Assembly (NCBI GenBank): GCA_947072905.1
Contig: CAMTKF010000002.1
Coordinates: 68,334 to 109,413, forward strand
DNA from: an uncultured Bacteroidales bacterium
GTDB taxonomy: Bacteria > Bacteroidota > Bacteroidia > Bacteroidales > Muribaculaceae
Direction of reading: 5' to 3'
DNA: 41,080 bases
Part shown: positions 20,876 to 29,932 of the stretch, piece by piece
Layout: the number at the start of each line of letters is the position of its first letter
Numbering within the stretch: position 1 is the first letter of the stretch
Notes under the pieces: generated by a model
Seen by the model: the letters and a program-made list of their open reading frames with translations, nothing else
What the model was told of the DNA's origin: nothing
Databases searched by the model: none
Translations under genes and position numbers: made by a program

Positions 20876-23065
20876 TTATCGTATGAAAAGAAGTTCGCGG
20901 TACTTGGGCAGAGGCCACATTTCGTTGTCTACCATCAGCTCGAGTTTGTCGATGTGATACCTGATGGTTTCCATTGCCGGAACTACGTTGTCATGATAGG
21001 CTATTGCCTTGAGGCGTTCGCTCTGTATGCGGTTGGCGGCTTTTCTTGATTCTACCATACGGTCGGTCTCGGTTTTGATGATGTCCATGTGGTGCGAGAT
21101 CTTTTCGATAGTATCAAGGTCGTGGGCCACAACCTTGGCGCCTTTCACTCCGGGGAAGAGTTCCTTCAGTTTTACCACGTTGTCAACAAGGAATGACTGG
21201 TAGCGGGTAGCTACGGGGATTATATGGTTGAGAGCGAGGTCGCCGAGCACACGTGCTTCAATCTGTACCTTCTTGGTGTACATTTCCCATTTCACTTCGT
21301 TTCGTGCTTCAAGTTCAACAGGTGAGAATACTCCGGTACGTCCAAACATTCCTATTGAGAGAGGACTCAGGTAGGCATCGAATATACGCGGAGCAGATGT
21401 CTCGCAATCAAGGCCTCGGCGTGCCGCCTCTTCTTTCCATTCTTCTGAATAACCGTTACCGTCGAATACTATTGATTTGCAAGTCTTCAACAGCAGGCGC
21501 AATTCGGCAAGAAGCGCATCTTCGAGCTTTGCGCCGTCATCCATGCGTTTCTTTACTTCGGTGTAGAATTTCGAAAGCTGGTCGGCCACAGCTGCATTGA
21601 GCGCAATCATTGCAGAAGCGCAATTGGCTGAAGAACCTACTGCACGGAATTCAAATCGGTTTCCGGTAAAGGCAAATGGAGATGTGCGGTTGCGGTCGGT
21701 ATTGTCAAGAAGCAGCTCGGGTATCTGGGCAAGACCCATCGAGAGTTCGCCCTTCAAAGCAAGGTTTGAAAGTTCCTCGGGAGTCGTGTTCTCGAGTTTG
21801 TCGAGAATACCGCTAACCGAGCTTCCGAAGAATATCGAGATGATGGCAGGAGGAGCTTCGTTGGCGCCAAGACGGTGGGCGTTGGTAGCCGACATGATAG
21901 AGGCTTTGAGAAGGGCGTTGTGATTGTACACGGCTGCCATGACATTTATAATAAATGTGAGGAAGCGCAAGTTGTCCTGAGGTGTTTTGCCGGGAGCAAA
22001 CAGCTGGGTACCACGGTCGGTGCCGAGACTCCAGTTGTTGTGTTTACCTGAACCGTTTATGCCCGAGAAAGGTTTTTCGTGAAGCAGAACACAGAAATTG
22101 TGTCGGCGGGCAACTTCAGCCATCACCTTCATGATAAGCAGGTTGTGGTCGTTGGCAAGGTTGGTTTCCTCATATATCGGAGCCAGTTCAAACTGGTTTG
22201 GCGCTACTTCGTTGTGGCATGTTTTGGCGGGGATACCAAGACGATGAGCTTCGAGTTCGAGGTCGCGCATGAAAGCCTCTACGCGCGAAGGAATTGCACC
22301 GAAATAGTGGTCTTCGAGCTGCTGGTTCTTTGCGCTTTCGTGACCCATCAGTGTGCGGCCTGTGAGCACAAGGTCGGGACGGGCTGAGAAAAGAGCTTCG
22401 TCTACCAGGAAGTATTCCTGTTCCCATCCGAGATATGAAATTACATGCTGAACCTTGGGGTCGAAAAGACGGGCAACGTCGGTGGCCGCACGGTCTACTG
22501 CGTTGAGCGCACGCAGAAGAGGAGTCTTGTAGTCAAGGCTCTCGCCGGTATATGATACGAAGATGGTGGGGATGCAGAGTGTGCCGTTGAGGATAAATGC
22601 CGGCGATGATATATCCCACGCCGAGTATCCGCGGGCTTCAAATGTATTGCGTATACCACCGTTGGGGAATGAAGATGCATCAGGTTCCTGCTGTACAAGA
22701 AGTTTGCCTGAAAACTCTTCAACAACTCCACCTTTACCGTCGTGTTCTATGAAAGCGTCATGCTTCTCGGCAGTGCCGTCGGTGAGCGGGTGGAACCAGT
22801 GGGTGTAGTGGCGGGCTCCATTGTCTATTGCCCAGCGTTTCATGCCTTCTGCAACGCTGTCGGCAAGTTTGCGTGATATGGGCTGTTTGTCTTCGATAGC
22901 GGTTATAAGGGCTTCGTAAGTTTCCTTAGGTAAGTATTCATACATTTTCTTACGGTTGAATACTGCCTTGCCGAAGTAGGCTTCTGTTCTCTCAGAAGGG
23001 GCTTCAACAGGAATAGCCTTGTGGTCTGAGGCTTCTTCCACAACTTTGAATCGCAAAGATGACAT
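20876..23065 (-). CDS. glnN: Glutamine synthetase type III
   Basis: A 729-residue protein, the normal size for GSIII and much longer than GSI or GSII. Motifs include the family N-terminus EAYFGKAVFNRKKMYEYL, the nucleotide-binding loop GINGSGKHNNWS, and the active-site region NRTSPFAFTGNRFEFRAVGSS. The enzyme assembles as a dodecamer and joins ammonium to glutamate with ATP in the cytoplasm. GSIII is a main ammonium-assimilating enzyme of Bacteroidota. It is preceded by a 240-base leader with a small ORF and stem-loop (see 23196-23282), hinting at post-initiation control. It ends at its own terminator before the purF-type gene. Confidence 0.96.
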   Translation of the reverse strand: MSSLRFKVVEEASDHKAIPVEAPSERTEAYFGKAVFNRKKMYEYLPKETYEALITAIEDKQPISRKLADSVAEGMKRWAIDNGARHYTHWFHPLTDGTAEKHDAFIEHDGKGGVVEEFSGKLLVQQEPDASSFPNGGIRNTFEARGYSAWDISSPAFILNGTLCIPTIFVSYTGESLDYKTPLLRALNAVDRAATDVARLFDPKVQHVISYLGWEQEYFLVDEALFSARPDLVLTGRTLMGHESAKNQQLEDHYFGAIPSRVEAFMRDLELEAHRLGIPAKTCHNEVAPNQFELAPIYEETNLANDHNLLIMKVMAEVARRHNFCVLLHEKPFSGINGSGKHNNWSLGTDRGTQLFAPGKTPQDNLRFLTFIINVMAAVYNHNALLKASIMSATNAHRLGANEAPPAIISIFFGSSVSGILDKLENTTPEELSNLALKGELSMGLAQIPELLLDNTDRNRTSPFAFTGNRFEFRAVGSSANCASAMIALNAAVADQLSKFYTEVKKRMDDGAKLEDALLAELRLLLKTCKSIVFDGNGYSEEWKEEAARRGLDCETSAPRIFDAYLSPLSIGMFGRTGVFSPVELEARNEVKWEMYTKKVQIEARVLGDLALNHIIPVATRYQSFLVDNVVKLKELFPGVKGAKVVAHDLDTIEKISHHMDIIKTETDRMVESRKAANRIQSERLKAIAYHDNVVPAMETIRYHIDKLELMVDNEMWPLPKYRELLFIR

Positions 23066-23195
23066 CTTTTTCCTTATTTATAGTTATTAATTGGATATTG
23101 CATATATAGCGGCGGGCACTGTTCTATGACGGCGACTTTATTGATGCAGGCCGGCATACATGGAACAGCGGTTTATAGTTGAAGAGAGTCATGGT

Positions 23196-23282
23196 TTATA
23201 TAATGAGAAAACCCGCGATGCGAGCTTTTCTCCGGTCCGGATTGACCGTCGATATGGCAGCGTGCGGGGCTTTGATTGACAT
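23196..23282 (-). CDS. Possible 28-codon leader ORF upstream of glnN
   Basis: Within the glnN leader, ATG at 23282 begins a 28-codon frame (MSIKAPHAAISTVNP...) ending TAA at 23196. GGAG lies about eight bases before the ATG. The second half of the frame overlaps a stem-loop, GAGAAAA with a GC-rich loop and TTTTCTC. The frame contains no glutamine run, so it is not a classic amino-acid attenuator. It could be a regulatory uORF, a small protein gene or chance. Confidence 0.4.
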   Translation of the reverse strand: MSIKAPHAAISTVNPDRRKARIAGFLII

Positions 23283-23311
23283 AATAATCTCCATTTGGAA
23301 AAAATATGGTG

Positions 23312-23342
23312 CAAAGTTACAACTTTTAATTTGATTAGCAAA
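23312..23342 (-). promoter_or_regulatory. Promoter of glnN
   Basis: On the minus strand TTTG (23339-23342), exactly 19 bases, TAACTTTG (23312-23319). The transcript would start near 23308, giving a leader of about 240 bases. Confidence 0.8.
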
Positions 23343-23363
23343 CGGCGTTTGTGATTTTTTTCT

Positions 23364-23371
23364 TAACTTTG
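23364..23371 (+). promoter_or_regulatory. -7 element for the DUF4290-rimM genes
   Basis: TAACTTTG is followed by about 70 bases to the DUF4290 start. No -33 box at standard distance; a TTTG is only 12 bases upstream. It is back-to-back with the glnN promoter. Confidence 0.45.
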
Positions 23372-23440
23372 TGCATCAAAATATGTTGTGGCAGTTAGAC
23401 CTGTTATTACAATTTTCCAGTTTTTCAACCGAATTTTATT

Positions 23441-24025
23441 ATGCTTACATATAATAATCACCGCGATAACCTTATCCTGCCTGAATATGGACGAAATATT
23501 CAGAACATGCTGGATCACTGCCTGCAGATTGAGGACAGGGCAGAGCGCACACGTTGCGCCCGCTCTATTGTTGATGCTATGTGCATACTTTTCCCATCGC
23601 AGGGCTCTCCGGCTGCACAGCGCCGTAAGCTGTGGGATCACCTGGCCATAATGAGCGATTTCAAGCTTGACGTTGATCTGCCTTTTGAGCTGGTGCATCC
23701 CGAGGAGTTTTCTTCTAAGCCCGAACCCGTGGCCATAGGCAGCGGTCAGGCTCGCCGTCGCATCTACGGCTGCCTGCTTGAAATGATGATAAGCGAGATG
23801 GCAAAGATGGAGCCGGGTGAGGAACGAGATGCCCTTGTAGTCCTGCTTGCCAATCACATGAAAAAGCTTCAGCTGGCCGTTAACCCCGAGGGCGTTGACG
23901 ATGAGAAAATATTCAAGGACCTTTATGAAATGACTGATGGAGTCATAAACATAAAGCCCGAAGAAATGCACCTTCATGAATTTGCCATAGCTCCTGTCGC
24001 AGGTAAGAAGAAAAAGAAAAAATGA
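23441..24025 (+). CDS. DUF4290 domain-containing protein
   Basis: A 194-residue protein starting MLTYNNHRDNLILPEYGRNI, with the family feature of an NLILPEYGRNIQ motif and a long helical middle. DUF4290 is a Bacteroidota-specific family of unknown function. The C-terminus is a lysine-rich tail (GKKKKKK). It overlaps the rimM start by four bases (ATGA), so the two are translationally coupled, which suggests a link to ribosome biology. This link is context inference only. Confidence 0.92.
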   Translation: MLTYNNHRDNLILPEYGRNIQNMLDHCLQIEDRAERTRCARSIVDAMCILFPSQGSPAAQRRKLWDHLAIMSDFKLDVDLPFELVHPEEFSSKPEPVAIGSGQARRRIYGCLLEMMISEMAKMEPGEERDALVVLLANHMKKLQLAVNPEGVDDEKIFKDLYEMTDGVINIKPEEMHLHEFAIAPVAGKKKKKK

Positions 24026-24552
24026 TTAAAAAGGAATCATTACTTGAAATTGGTTCGTTCCATAAACCACACGGAATCAAGGGCGAACTCACGGCTACGT
24101 TTGATTATGATATAGAGCCGTCTGAATTAAGGTGTATTATCCTTGATATTGAAGGCATCTATGTTCCTTTTTTCATAGACAGTTTCAGGCGTCGCAGTGC
24201 CTCCTCGTGGCTTATCAAGCTCGATGGTGTTGATTCGGAAATAGATGCGGTTGTTTTTTCAAATCAGGACATTTATGCCATAGCAGCCGAACTGCCCGAG
24301 GATATAACCGACGAGGAAGACGGATTCTATCTTTACGACCTTGAGGGTTACAAACTCCTGGCTGACGACGAGGAGATAGGTGTGATTGATGGTGTGGATG
24401 ATACCACTGCCAATATACTCCTTATAGTGAAGTCCGACAAAGGCAACATAATCTATGTGCCCTTTGCCGAAGAAATGATTACTGATATAAATAAAGATTT
24501 AAAAACCATATCGATGGAGCTGCCTGCAGGTCTACTCGATCTTAATAGCTGA
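24022..24552 (+). CDS. rimM: Ribosome maturation factor RimM
   Basis: A 176-residue protein with the N-terminal RimM barrel (LLEIGSFHKPHGIKGELTATFDYD) and the C-terminal PRC-barrel (DGFYLYDLEGYKLLADDEEIGVIDGV, GNIIYVPFAEEMITDIN). RimM binds ribosomal protein S19 and assists 30S head assembly. The start overlaps the DUF4290 stop by four bases. It is followed three bases later by the small acidic gene. Confidence 0.95.
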   Translation: MIKKESLLEIGSFHKPHGIKGELTATFDYDIEPSELRCIILDIEGIYVPFFIDSFRRRSASSWLIKLDGVDSEIDAVVFSNQDIYAIAAELPEDITDEEDGFYLYDLEGYKLLADDEEIGVIDGVDDTTANILLIVKSDKGNIIYVPFAEEMITDINKDLKTISMELPAGLLDLNS

Positions 24553-24555
24553 ATT

Positions 24556-24858
24556 ATGGAATTTGATGAAAATGATGCCGTAAAGTTCATGCGTTCGCAT
24601 GTGTCGCCTGAATTGTCGGCCAAATATACCGACGATGATGAGTTGCTTAATCTCATTGATCTGATATATGATTATTACGAAGCAAACGGGATGCTCGATA
24701 TCGAACTGGACGATGCTGACGACGACCTTGATATTGACGATCTTTTGAGCTATATTGTACGTATGCTCAAAAAAGACAAGGGCGCCAAGCTTGCTCCCGA
24801 GGATGTCCCGGCTTTTGTAAATGCGTATATAGAATACGAAGAATCTCTTGATATTTAA
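24556..24858 (+). CDS. Small acidic conserved protein of unknown function
   Basis: A 100-residue protein, MEFDENDAVKFMRSHVSPEL..., strongly acidic (IELDDADDDLDIDDLL) with two amphipathic helices (LSYIVRMLKKDKGAKL and VPAFVNAYIEYEESLDI). No known domain is recognised. It starts three bases after rimM and is followed 12 bases later by the OmpA-like gene, so it is part of the same operon. Codon use looks like that of its neighbours, which supports a real gene. Confidence 0.8.
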   Translation: MEFDENDAVKFMRSHVSPELSAKYTDDDELLNLIDLIYDYYEANGMLDIELDDADDDLDIDDLLSYIVRMLKKDKGAKLAPEDVPAFVNAYIEYEESLDI

Positions 24859-24870
24859 ACTGTTAACAAA

Positions 24871-25488
24871 ATGCGTTCTTTAATCTCCCTCTTCACCGCA
24901 TTTATAATGCTCTTAGGGTTCGGAGGCAACTATGTGTATGCCGAAGAACAAGAAGTCGATGTGCTTGAACTCAGGCTCGACGAGAATATAGCCACACCCG
25001 CAGTCCCCAAAAAAGCGAAGCAGTATGTTGTAGCCACCATGGACAACCTGCGCAGACATCTCAACAAGAACGGCTTTAATGCCAAGTCTATGCGTCAGGG
25101 CGAGGTGCTGAAAATTGTCATTCAGGCTTCAGATCTTTTCTCCCCTTGTTCGGTGGAACTGAAACCGTCTGTAAAAGATAAATTCCGCTCGCTGGGTGTC
25201 GTTACACGCGAACCCTCGAACTATAAACTGATAGTGGCAGTACACACCGATGATACCGGCGACTCTGTTTATGCCGATTCAATCTCGGCTGCGCGAGCCA
25301 ATGCCATCGACGACATCCTGTGGGAAATGGCCGGTGAGATTGATACAAATGTCATACCTTACGGCATAGGCAAGGACGAGCCGATTGATAAAAATACCTC
25401 GCGTCAGGGTAGGGCGGTCAACCGACGGGTTGAGATGTATATAGTTCCGGATAAGGGCTTGTTGCGCCTTGCCGGTGTGAAAATATAG
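24871..25488 (+). CDS. OmpA-like periplasmic protein
   Basis: A 205-residue protein with a signal peptide (about 1-24, cut near VYAEE). The C-terminal half has the OmpA/MotB-like peptidoglycan-binding pattern: VELKPSVKDKFRSLG, KLIVAVHTDDTGDS, SAARANAIDDIL and NRRVEMYIVP. The usual NxRSD... motif is only partly kept (NTSRQGRAVNRRVE). It may anchor to the cell wall from the periplasm. No lipoprotein cysteine is present. It is the last gene before the proS promoter. Confidence 0.8.
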   Translation: MRSLISLFTAFIMLLGFGGNYVYAEEQEVDVLELRLDENIATPAVPKKAKQYVVATMDNLRRHLNKNGFNAKSMRQGEVLKIVIQASDLFSPCSVELKPSVKDKFRSLGVVTREPSNYKLIVAVHTDDTGDSVYADSISAARANAIDDILWEMAGEIDTNVIPYGIGKDEPIDKNTSRQGRAVNRRVEMYIVPDKGLLRLAGVKI

Positions 25489-25524
25489 GAGCGGCTTTTC
25501 CAATGCAATTCCAAAATATTTTAC

Positions 25525-25532
25525 TAACTTTG
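25525..25532 (+). promoter_or_regulatory. -7 element of proS
   Basis: TAACTTTG lies about 47 bases before the proS start. The -33 region is weak by eye. Confidence 0.5.
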
Positions 25533-25578
25533 CGGAACATAACAAGAACATATAAAAAACTATCATATTTCTAAAATA

Positions 25579-27060
25579 ATGGCAATAGAACTTCAACACT
25601 TGACTAAGCGTCAGGAAAATTATTCACAATGGTACAATGAACTGGTAGTTAAGGCAGATCTTGCAGAGCAGTCGGCAGTACGTGGATGTATGGTAATCAA
25701 GCCTTACGGATATGCTATCTGGGAAAAGATGCAGCAGACTCTCGACCAGATGTTCAAGCGCACCGGTGTTAAAAATGCATATTTCCCCCTGCTTATACCG
25801 AAGTCATTCCTGTGTCGCGAAGCTGAGCACGTTGAGGGATTTGCCAAAGAATGTGCCGTAGTTACACACTATCGTCTTAAGAACGACCCCAACGGAACAG
25901 GTGTGATCGTTGACCCCGAGGCTCGTCTTGAAGAGGAACTCATCGTTCGTCCTACTTCAGAAACCATCATCTGGGGTACATACAAAAACTGGATTCATTC
26001 ATACCGCGATCTCCCCATTATTTGCAACCAGTGGGCTAATGTGATGCGTTGGGAAATGCGTACACGCATGTTCCTGCGCACATCTGAATTCCTCTGGCAG
26101 GAAGGCCACTGCGCACACGCTACCGCTGAAGAGAGCGAAGCCCGTACCGTGCAGATGATCAACCTCTATGCCGAGTTCGCCCGCAAGTACATGGCACTCC
26201 CCGTAGTTATAGGTGTAAAGACCGAGACCGAACGTTTTGCCGGCGCACTCAACACATATACCATCGAGGCCATGATGCAGGACGGCAAGGCTCTGCAGAG
26301 CGGTACTTCCCACAATCTTGGTCAGAACTTTGCCAAAGCATTTGATGTGACTTTTGTCAATAAGGAAAACAAGCCTGAATATGTATGGGCTAACTCGTGG
26401 GGCGTTTCAACCCGTCTGATGGGTGCCCTTATCATGGCTCACTCCGACGACAATGGTCTGGTGCTTCCTCCCCACCTCGCTCCCATTCAGGTAGTGATTG
26501 TTCCTATTTTCAAGAACGCAGAACAGCTTGCTAAAATCACAGAAACCATCACTCCCATTATCGAAGAACTCGCAGCCAAGGGCATCAGTGTCAAGTTTGA
26601 TGACGATGACAAGAAGCGTCCCGGCTTCAAGTTTGCCGACTATGAGCTCAAGGGCGTTCCCGTGCGCCTTGCTATCGGTGCCCGCGATATTGAAGCCGGT
26701 ACCATTGAAGTTATGCGCCGCGATACTCTCGAAAAGTCGCAGCTCCAGATTGCCGGTCTGCCTGAATCAATCGAAGCTTTACTTGAAGAAATTCAGCAGA
26801 ACATATATGACAAGGCTCTCAAGATGCGCGACAGCCGTGTGAAGAAAGTTGATTCTTATGATGAATTCAAGAAAGAAATCGAAAACGGCGGCTTCTTCCT
26901 CTGCCATTGGGACGGCACTCCCGAGACTGAAGAACTTATCAAGGCTGAAACCAAGGCAACCATACGTTGTATACCTCTCGACGGAGAGGAAGAAGAAGGC
27001 GTTTGCATGGTTACAGGCAAGCCCTCAAAACGTCGCGTGATTATTGCACGAGCTTATTGA
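25579..27060 (+). CDS. proS: Prolyl-tRNA synthetase (short, eukaryote/archaeal-type)
   Basis: A 493-residue class II aminoacyl-tRNA synthetase. The N-terminus ([21 protein letters not shown]), motif 2 region ([27 protein letters not shown]), [15 protein letters not shown] and the C-terminal anticodon-binding domain ([11 protein letters not shown]...) mark the ProS type-3 group. It lacks the editing insertion of the long bacterial form. It charges tRNA-Pro with proline. The following small HU-type gene starts 38 bases after the stop and may be co-transcribed. Confidence 0.97.
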   Translation: MAIELQHLTKRQENYSQWYNELVVKADLAEQSAVRGCMVIKPYGYAIWEKMQQTLDQMFKRTGVKNAYFPLLIPKSFLCREAEHVEGFAKECAVVTHYRLKNDPNGTGVIVDPEARLEEELIVRPTSETIIWGTYKNWIHSYRDLPIICNQWANVMRWEMRTRMFLRTSEFLWQEGHCAHATAEESEARTVQMINLYAEFARKYMALPVVIGVKTETERFAGALNTYTIEAMMQDGKALQSGTSHNLGQNFAKAFDVTFVNKENKPEYVWANSWGVSTRLMGALIMAHSDDNGLVLPPHLAPIQVVIVPIFKNAEQLAKITETITPIIEELAAKGISVKFDDDDKKRPGFKFADYELKGVPVRLAIGARDIEAGTIEVMRRDTLEKSQLQIAGLPESIEALLEEIQQNIYDKALKMRDSRVKKVDSYDEFKKEIENGGFFLCHWDGTPETEELIKAETKATIRCIPLDGEEEEGVCMVTGKPSKRRVIIARAY

Positions 27061-27098
27061 TAAGAATCTGTAGGAAAACTCTTTTTTACCTCAAGACA

Positions 27099-27377
27099 TT
27101 GAAATCTCTCATCCAACATTTGTCGCAATCTCTTGGCGAGGATCCGCATCGGGTAAATCAGATGCTCGAATCCTTCGCCAACGTGGTTCGCAACAGCGCG
27201 ACCTCGCTTTCGGCGGTCGCCATACCTTCGTTTGGAACATTCGAAGCAGTAAAGTATGATGAAGAAATTGTAAACGACCGTGTGACCGGTAAGCGATTGC
27301 TCTTACCGCCACAGGTCGTGGTTGAATTTCATCCCGCGGCAATGCTGCGTAAACGCCTGAATAAAACAAATGAATAA
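27099..27377 (+). CDS. HU/IHF-family small DNA-binding protein
   Basis: A 92-residue protein if read from the TTG at 27099: LKSLIQHLSQSLGEDPHRVN, then VAIPSFGTFEAVKYDEEI and a tail PPQVVVEFHPAAMLRKRL. This is the HU/IHF fold with the DNA-binding arm region (FGTFE...RVTGKRLLLPP). The frame continues upstream into proS with no ATG in a sensible place, so the non-ATG start is inferred from homology. It overlaps the next gene by eight bases, so the two HU-type genes are coupled and may work as partners. Confidence 0.8.
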   Translation: MKSLIQHLSQSLGEDPHRVNQMLESFANVVRNSATSLSAVAIPSFGTFEAVKYDEEIVNDRVTGKRLLLPPQVVVEFHPAAMLRKRLNKTNE

Positions 27378-28698
27378 AGAAACTATAAATCTGCCGCGTC
27401 TTATAAGCCTGATCGCTGAAGGTGCTTCGGTGAGTCCGGCTACTGCACGTCGTTTCTTGCATGATTTGTTTGCGTACGTGGAGAATTGTCTTGCAGATGG
27501 CGAAACTGTCAAGATTGACGGCATAGGTGAATTTGTGCGAAGCGACGACAGCGCTAATCCCGTTCTGTTCAAAGCTGATGCCGATTTGGCCGCAATTGCC
27601 AATGAGCCATTCAGCGCTTTTTCTGCGGTAACATTAAATGATGATGCTGTAGCAGAGATTGAGAATGTCAATACTCCTGCCATCGAGCAAGCGGCAGTTG
27701 TAGAAGAGCAGGTTCCCGAACCTCAGGAAGACCAAGTTATAGAGGTTTCAGAGCCGGAACAGCCCATTGTATCTGAGCCTGTAGATGAAATTGAAGAACC
27801 CGCACAGCCTGAGGCTGAAGTACAGACTGAACCAATACAATCAGAAGAAGATTCGGTGGAAAATGACGAGGTTGTCGAGACAGCTGAAGTTCCGGCGCCC
27901 GTGGTTCCCGAGCAAGAGCCGGCAACGGCACCTGAGCCTGTACTTGATGAAGCCGGTACTGTAGAGGTGGCCAAACCTGAAGAGGAAGAAGAAGCTGAAA
28001 CTGCGCCTGTTGAAAATGGGCTTGCAGAAAAACCGGATGATGAGAATCATGCAGCAGAGCAAAAAGAGGATACAAGGCGATATGCTCAGGCACCGGGTTA
28101 CAGGAAATTACGACATAGAGATTATTCACATAATCACCCGGCACAGTCGGCATCCCGTAATTCATCGGGCCATGCGATGTGGCTTGTGCTTGGAGTGCTG
28201 ATAGGTCTTATCATAGGCTTGATAGGCGGTTATTTCGCAGGAAAGACGATGCAGGCATACGAGTTGCCCGACGATGATACCGCCCTGTTGCTTGAAGATA
28301 CTGATTTGTTGGCCGACGCTGATCCTGTTCAGGAAGTTAAGGCTGATACAATCCCTGTGGTTGAGCATCAGGCCGTGGCACAGAATGAAGCTGCCGAAGA
28401 GGTGAAAGAAAGCGCCAAGCCGGCCGAACAAGCCCCTGCCAAAGCTGCCGAGCCTGTATATGATACCATCACATCATCGAGATACCTGTCTATTCTTGCC
28501 CGCGACCATTATGGAGTCAAGAACTATTGGATTTTCATTTATCAGGCCAATCCTCAGCTTGGCAATCCCAATCAGGTAAGACCGGGGACCAGAGTGCTGA
28601 TTCCGGCACGTGAAAGTTTTGAGGAAGCAACTAAAGAACAGACCGATGCCAAAGCTCGTAAACTTCTCAATCAGCTGGCTAAGAAATATAAATTCTGA
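27370..28698 (+). CDS. Membrane protein with HU-type domain, acidic linker and LysM-like domain
   Basis: A 442-residue protein. Residues 1-90 are an HU-type DNA-binding domain (LPRLISLIAEGASVSPATARRFLHDLF, VKIDGIGEF). Residues 95-235 are a Pro/Glu/Val-rich acidic linker. One transmembrane segment lies at about 270-290 (WLVLGVLIGLIIGLIGGYFAG). The C-terminus has a LysM-like domain at about 365-415 (YLSILARDHYGVKNYWIFIYQANP, VRPGTRVLIPA). With the HU side in the cytoplasm the LysM side would reach the periplasm and could bind peptidoglycan. This would tether the nucleoid, or a partner of the small HU protein, to the cell wall. The tether role is inference from domain order. Confidence 0.85.
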   Translation: MNKETINLPRLISLIAEGASVSPATARRFLHDLFAYVENCLADGETVKIDGIGEFVRSDDSANPVLFKADADLAAIANEPFSAFSAVTLNDDAVAEIENVNTPAIEQAAVVEEQVPEPQEDQVIEVSEPEQPIVSEPVDEIEEPAQPEAEVQTEPIQSEEDSVENDEVVETAEVPAPVVPEQEPATAPEPVLDEAGTVEVAKPEEEEEAETAPVENGLAEKPDDENHAAEQKEDTRRYAQAPGYRKLRHRDYSHNHPAQSASRNSSGHAMWLVLGVLIGLIIGLIGGYFAGKTMQAYELPDDDTALLLEDTDLLADADPVQEVKADTIPVVEHQAVAQNEAAEEVKESAKPAEQAPAKAAEPVYDTITSSRYLSILARDHYGVKNYWIFIYQANPQLGNPNQVRPGTRVLIPARESFEEATKEQTDAKARKLLNQLAKKYKF

Positions 28699-28708
28699 AC
28701 AAATATGA

Positions 28709-28740
28709 AAAACCGGAAGATTAGCTTTTCCGGTTTTTTT
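28709..28740 (+). terminator. Terminator after the HU-LysM gene
   Basis: AAAACCGGAA (28709-28718) pairs with TTCCGGTTTT, ending in a run of T. Confidence 0.85.
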
Positions 28741-28848
28741 ATGTTTACATATTTATATGAATAGCCAAAAAATGTTAATCATTCAAGCCTTTAAAGGTAA
28801 AATAGATAATTTTAACATTCCTTGTTAACGCTTTCGTTGTTATAATCG

Positions 28849-28856
28849 TAATTTTG
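28849..28856 (+). promoter_or_regulatory. -7 element of the Bat operon
   Basis: TAATTTTG, about 75 bases before the moxR start. The -33 region is weak (TTAAC at the standard distance). Confidence 0.45.
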
Positions 28857-28931
28857 TATTCGATTTAGCCGATACCGGCTATAATGATATTCTGTGAAAA
28901 TAATAAATTTACCTTAATAACTGCAACACTT

Positions 28932-29930
28932 ATGAGTGAATCAGTAGACATTCGTGCTCTCAATGCCCTTGTGGCGTCAAAAAGCGATTTCATTAACATC
29001 ATAACCCACGGGATGGATCAGGTCATTGTAGGACAAAAGCATCTGGTTGAATCCCTGCTGATTGCATTGCTTGCTGACGGACATATACTCCTCGAAGGTG
29101 TACCCGGTCTGGCAAAAACCCTTGCAATCAAAACTCTTGCCCGCCTGATTGACGCTCAATTCAGCCGCATACAGTTTACCCCCGACCTGCTGCCTGCCGA
29201 TGTTATCGGTACTATGATTTATAGCGTTAAAAACGAGACTTTCCAGGTTAAGAAAGGTCCGATTTTTGCCAATTTTGTACTTGCCGACGAAATCAACCGT
29301 GCTCCGGCCAAAGTTCAGTCAGCATTGCTCGAAGCCATGCAGGAACGTCAGGTCACAATCGGTGAGACCACATTCCCCCTCGATGAACCTTTCCTCGTTA
29401 TGGCTACCCAGAACCCTATCGAACAGGAAGGTACATATCCTCTGCCTGAAGCTCAGGTCGACCGTTTCCTCATGAAGGTTGTAATCGGCTATCCCACCAA
29501 GGAAGACGAAAAGATTATCATACGTCAGAATATTTCCAATGAACGCCGCGCCAACGTACGACCCATGCTCCGTCCCGAAGAAATCATCGACGCACGCAAG
29601 GTGGTGGATCAGATTTATGTAGACGAAAAGATCGAACGTTACATAGTCGACATAGTTTTCGCTACACGTTTCCCGTCGGAATATGGCCTTGATGACCTCA
29701 CCGGCATCATTGGATTCGGAGCTTCGCCCCGTGCCTCTATCAGCCTGGCCCGCGCAGCCCGCGCGTATGCCTTCCTGCACGGCCGCGGATATGTGGTGCC
29801 CGAAGACGTTATAGCTGTATGCCACGATGTACTCCGTCACCGTATCGGAGTTACTTACGAGGCCGAGGCAAATAATATCTCCACTGACGAAATTATTACT
29901 GAAATTCTCGATAAGGTACAAGTTCCCTGA
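28932..29930 (+). CDS. MoxR-family AAA ATPase
   Basis: A 332-residue protein from the ATG at 28932 (MSESVDIRALNALVASKSDF), the family-like start; an upstream ATG at 28884 would add 16 unlike residues. Walker A is EGVPGLAKT, Walker B LADEINRAPAKVQSALLEAMQERQVT, and sensor 1 ATQNPIEQEGTYPLPEAQ. MoxR proteins are chaperone-like ATPases acting with vWA proteins. It is the first gene of the Bat operon, two bases before the DUF58 gene. Confidence 0.95.
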   Translation: MSESVDIRALNALVASKSDFINIITHGMDQVIVGQKHLVESLLIALLADGHILLEGVPGLAKTLAIKTLARLIDAQFSRIQFTPDLLPADVIGTMIYSVKNETFQVKKGPIFANFVLADEINRAPAKVQSALLEAMQERQVTIGETTFPLDEPFLVMATQNPIEQEGTYPLPEAQVDRFLMKVVIGYPTKEDEKIIIRQNISNERRANVRPMLRPEEIIDARKVVDQIYVDEKIERYIVDIVFATRFPSEYGLDDLTGIIGFGASPRASISLARAARAYAFLHGRGYVVPEDVIAVCHDVLRHRIGVTYEAEANNISTDEIITEILDKVQVP

Positions 29931-29932
29931 TC

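Noticed and set aside
26967..27098. Longer form of the small HU-type gene starting inside proS
   Set aside because: The extra residues are basic and unlike HU, and they overlap the proS coding region in another frame; the TTG at 27099 gives a normal HU length.
28884..28931. Upstream ATG adding 16 residues to MoxR
   Set aside because: The added residues do not resemble the family, whereas MSESVDIRALN at 28932 is a typical MoxR start.
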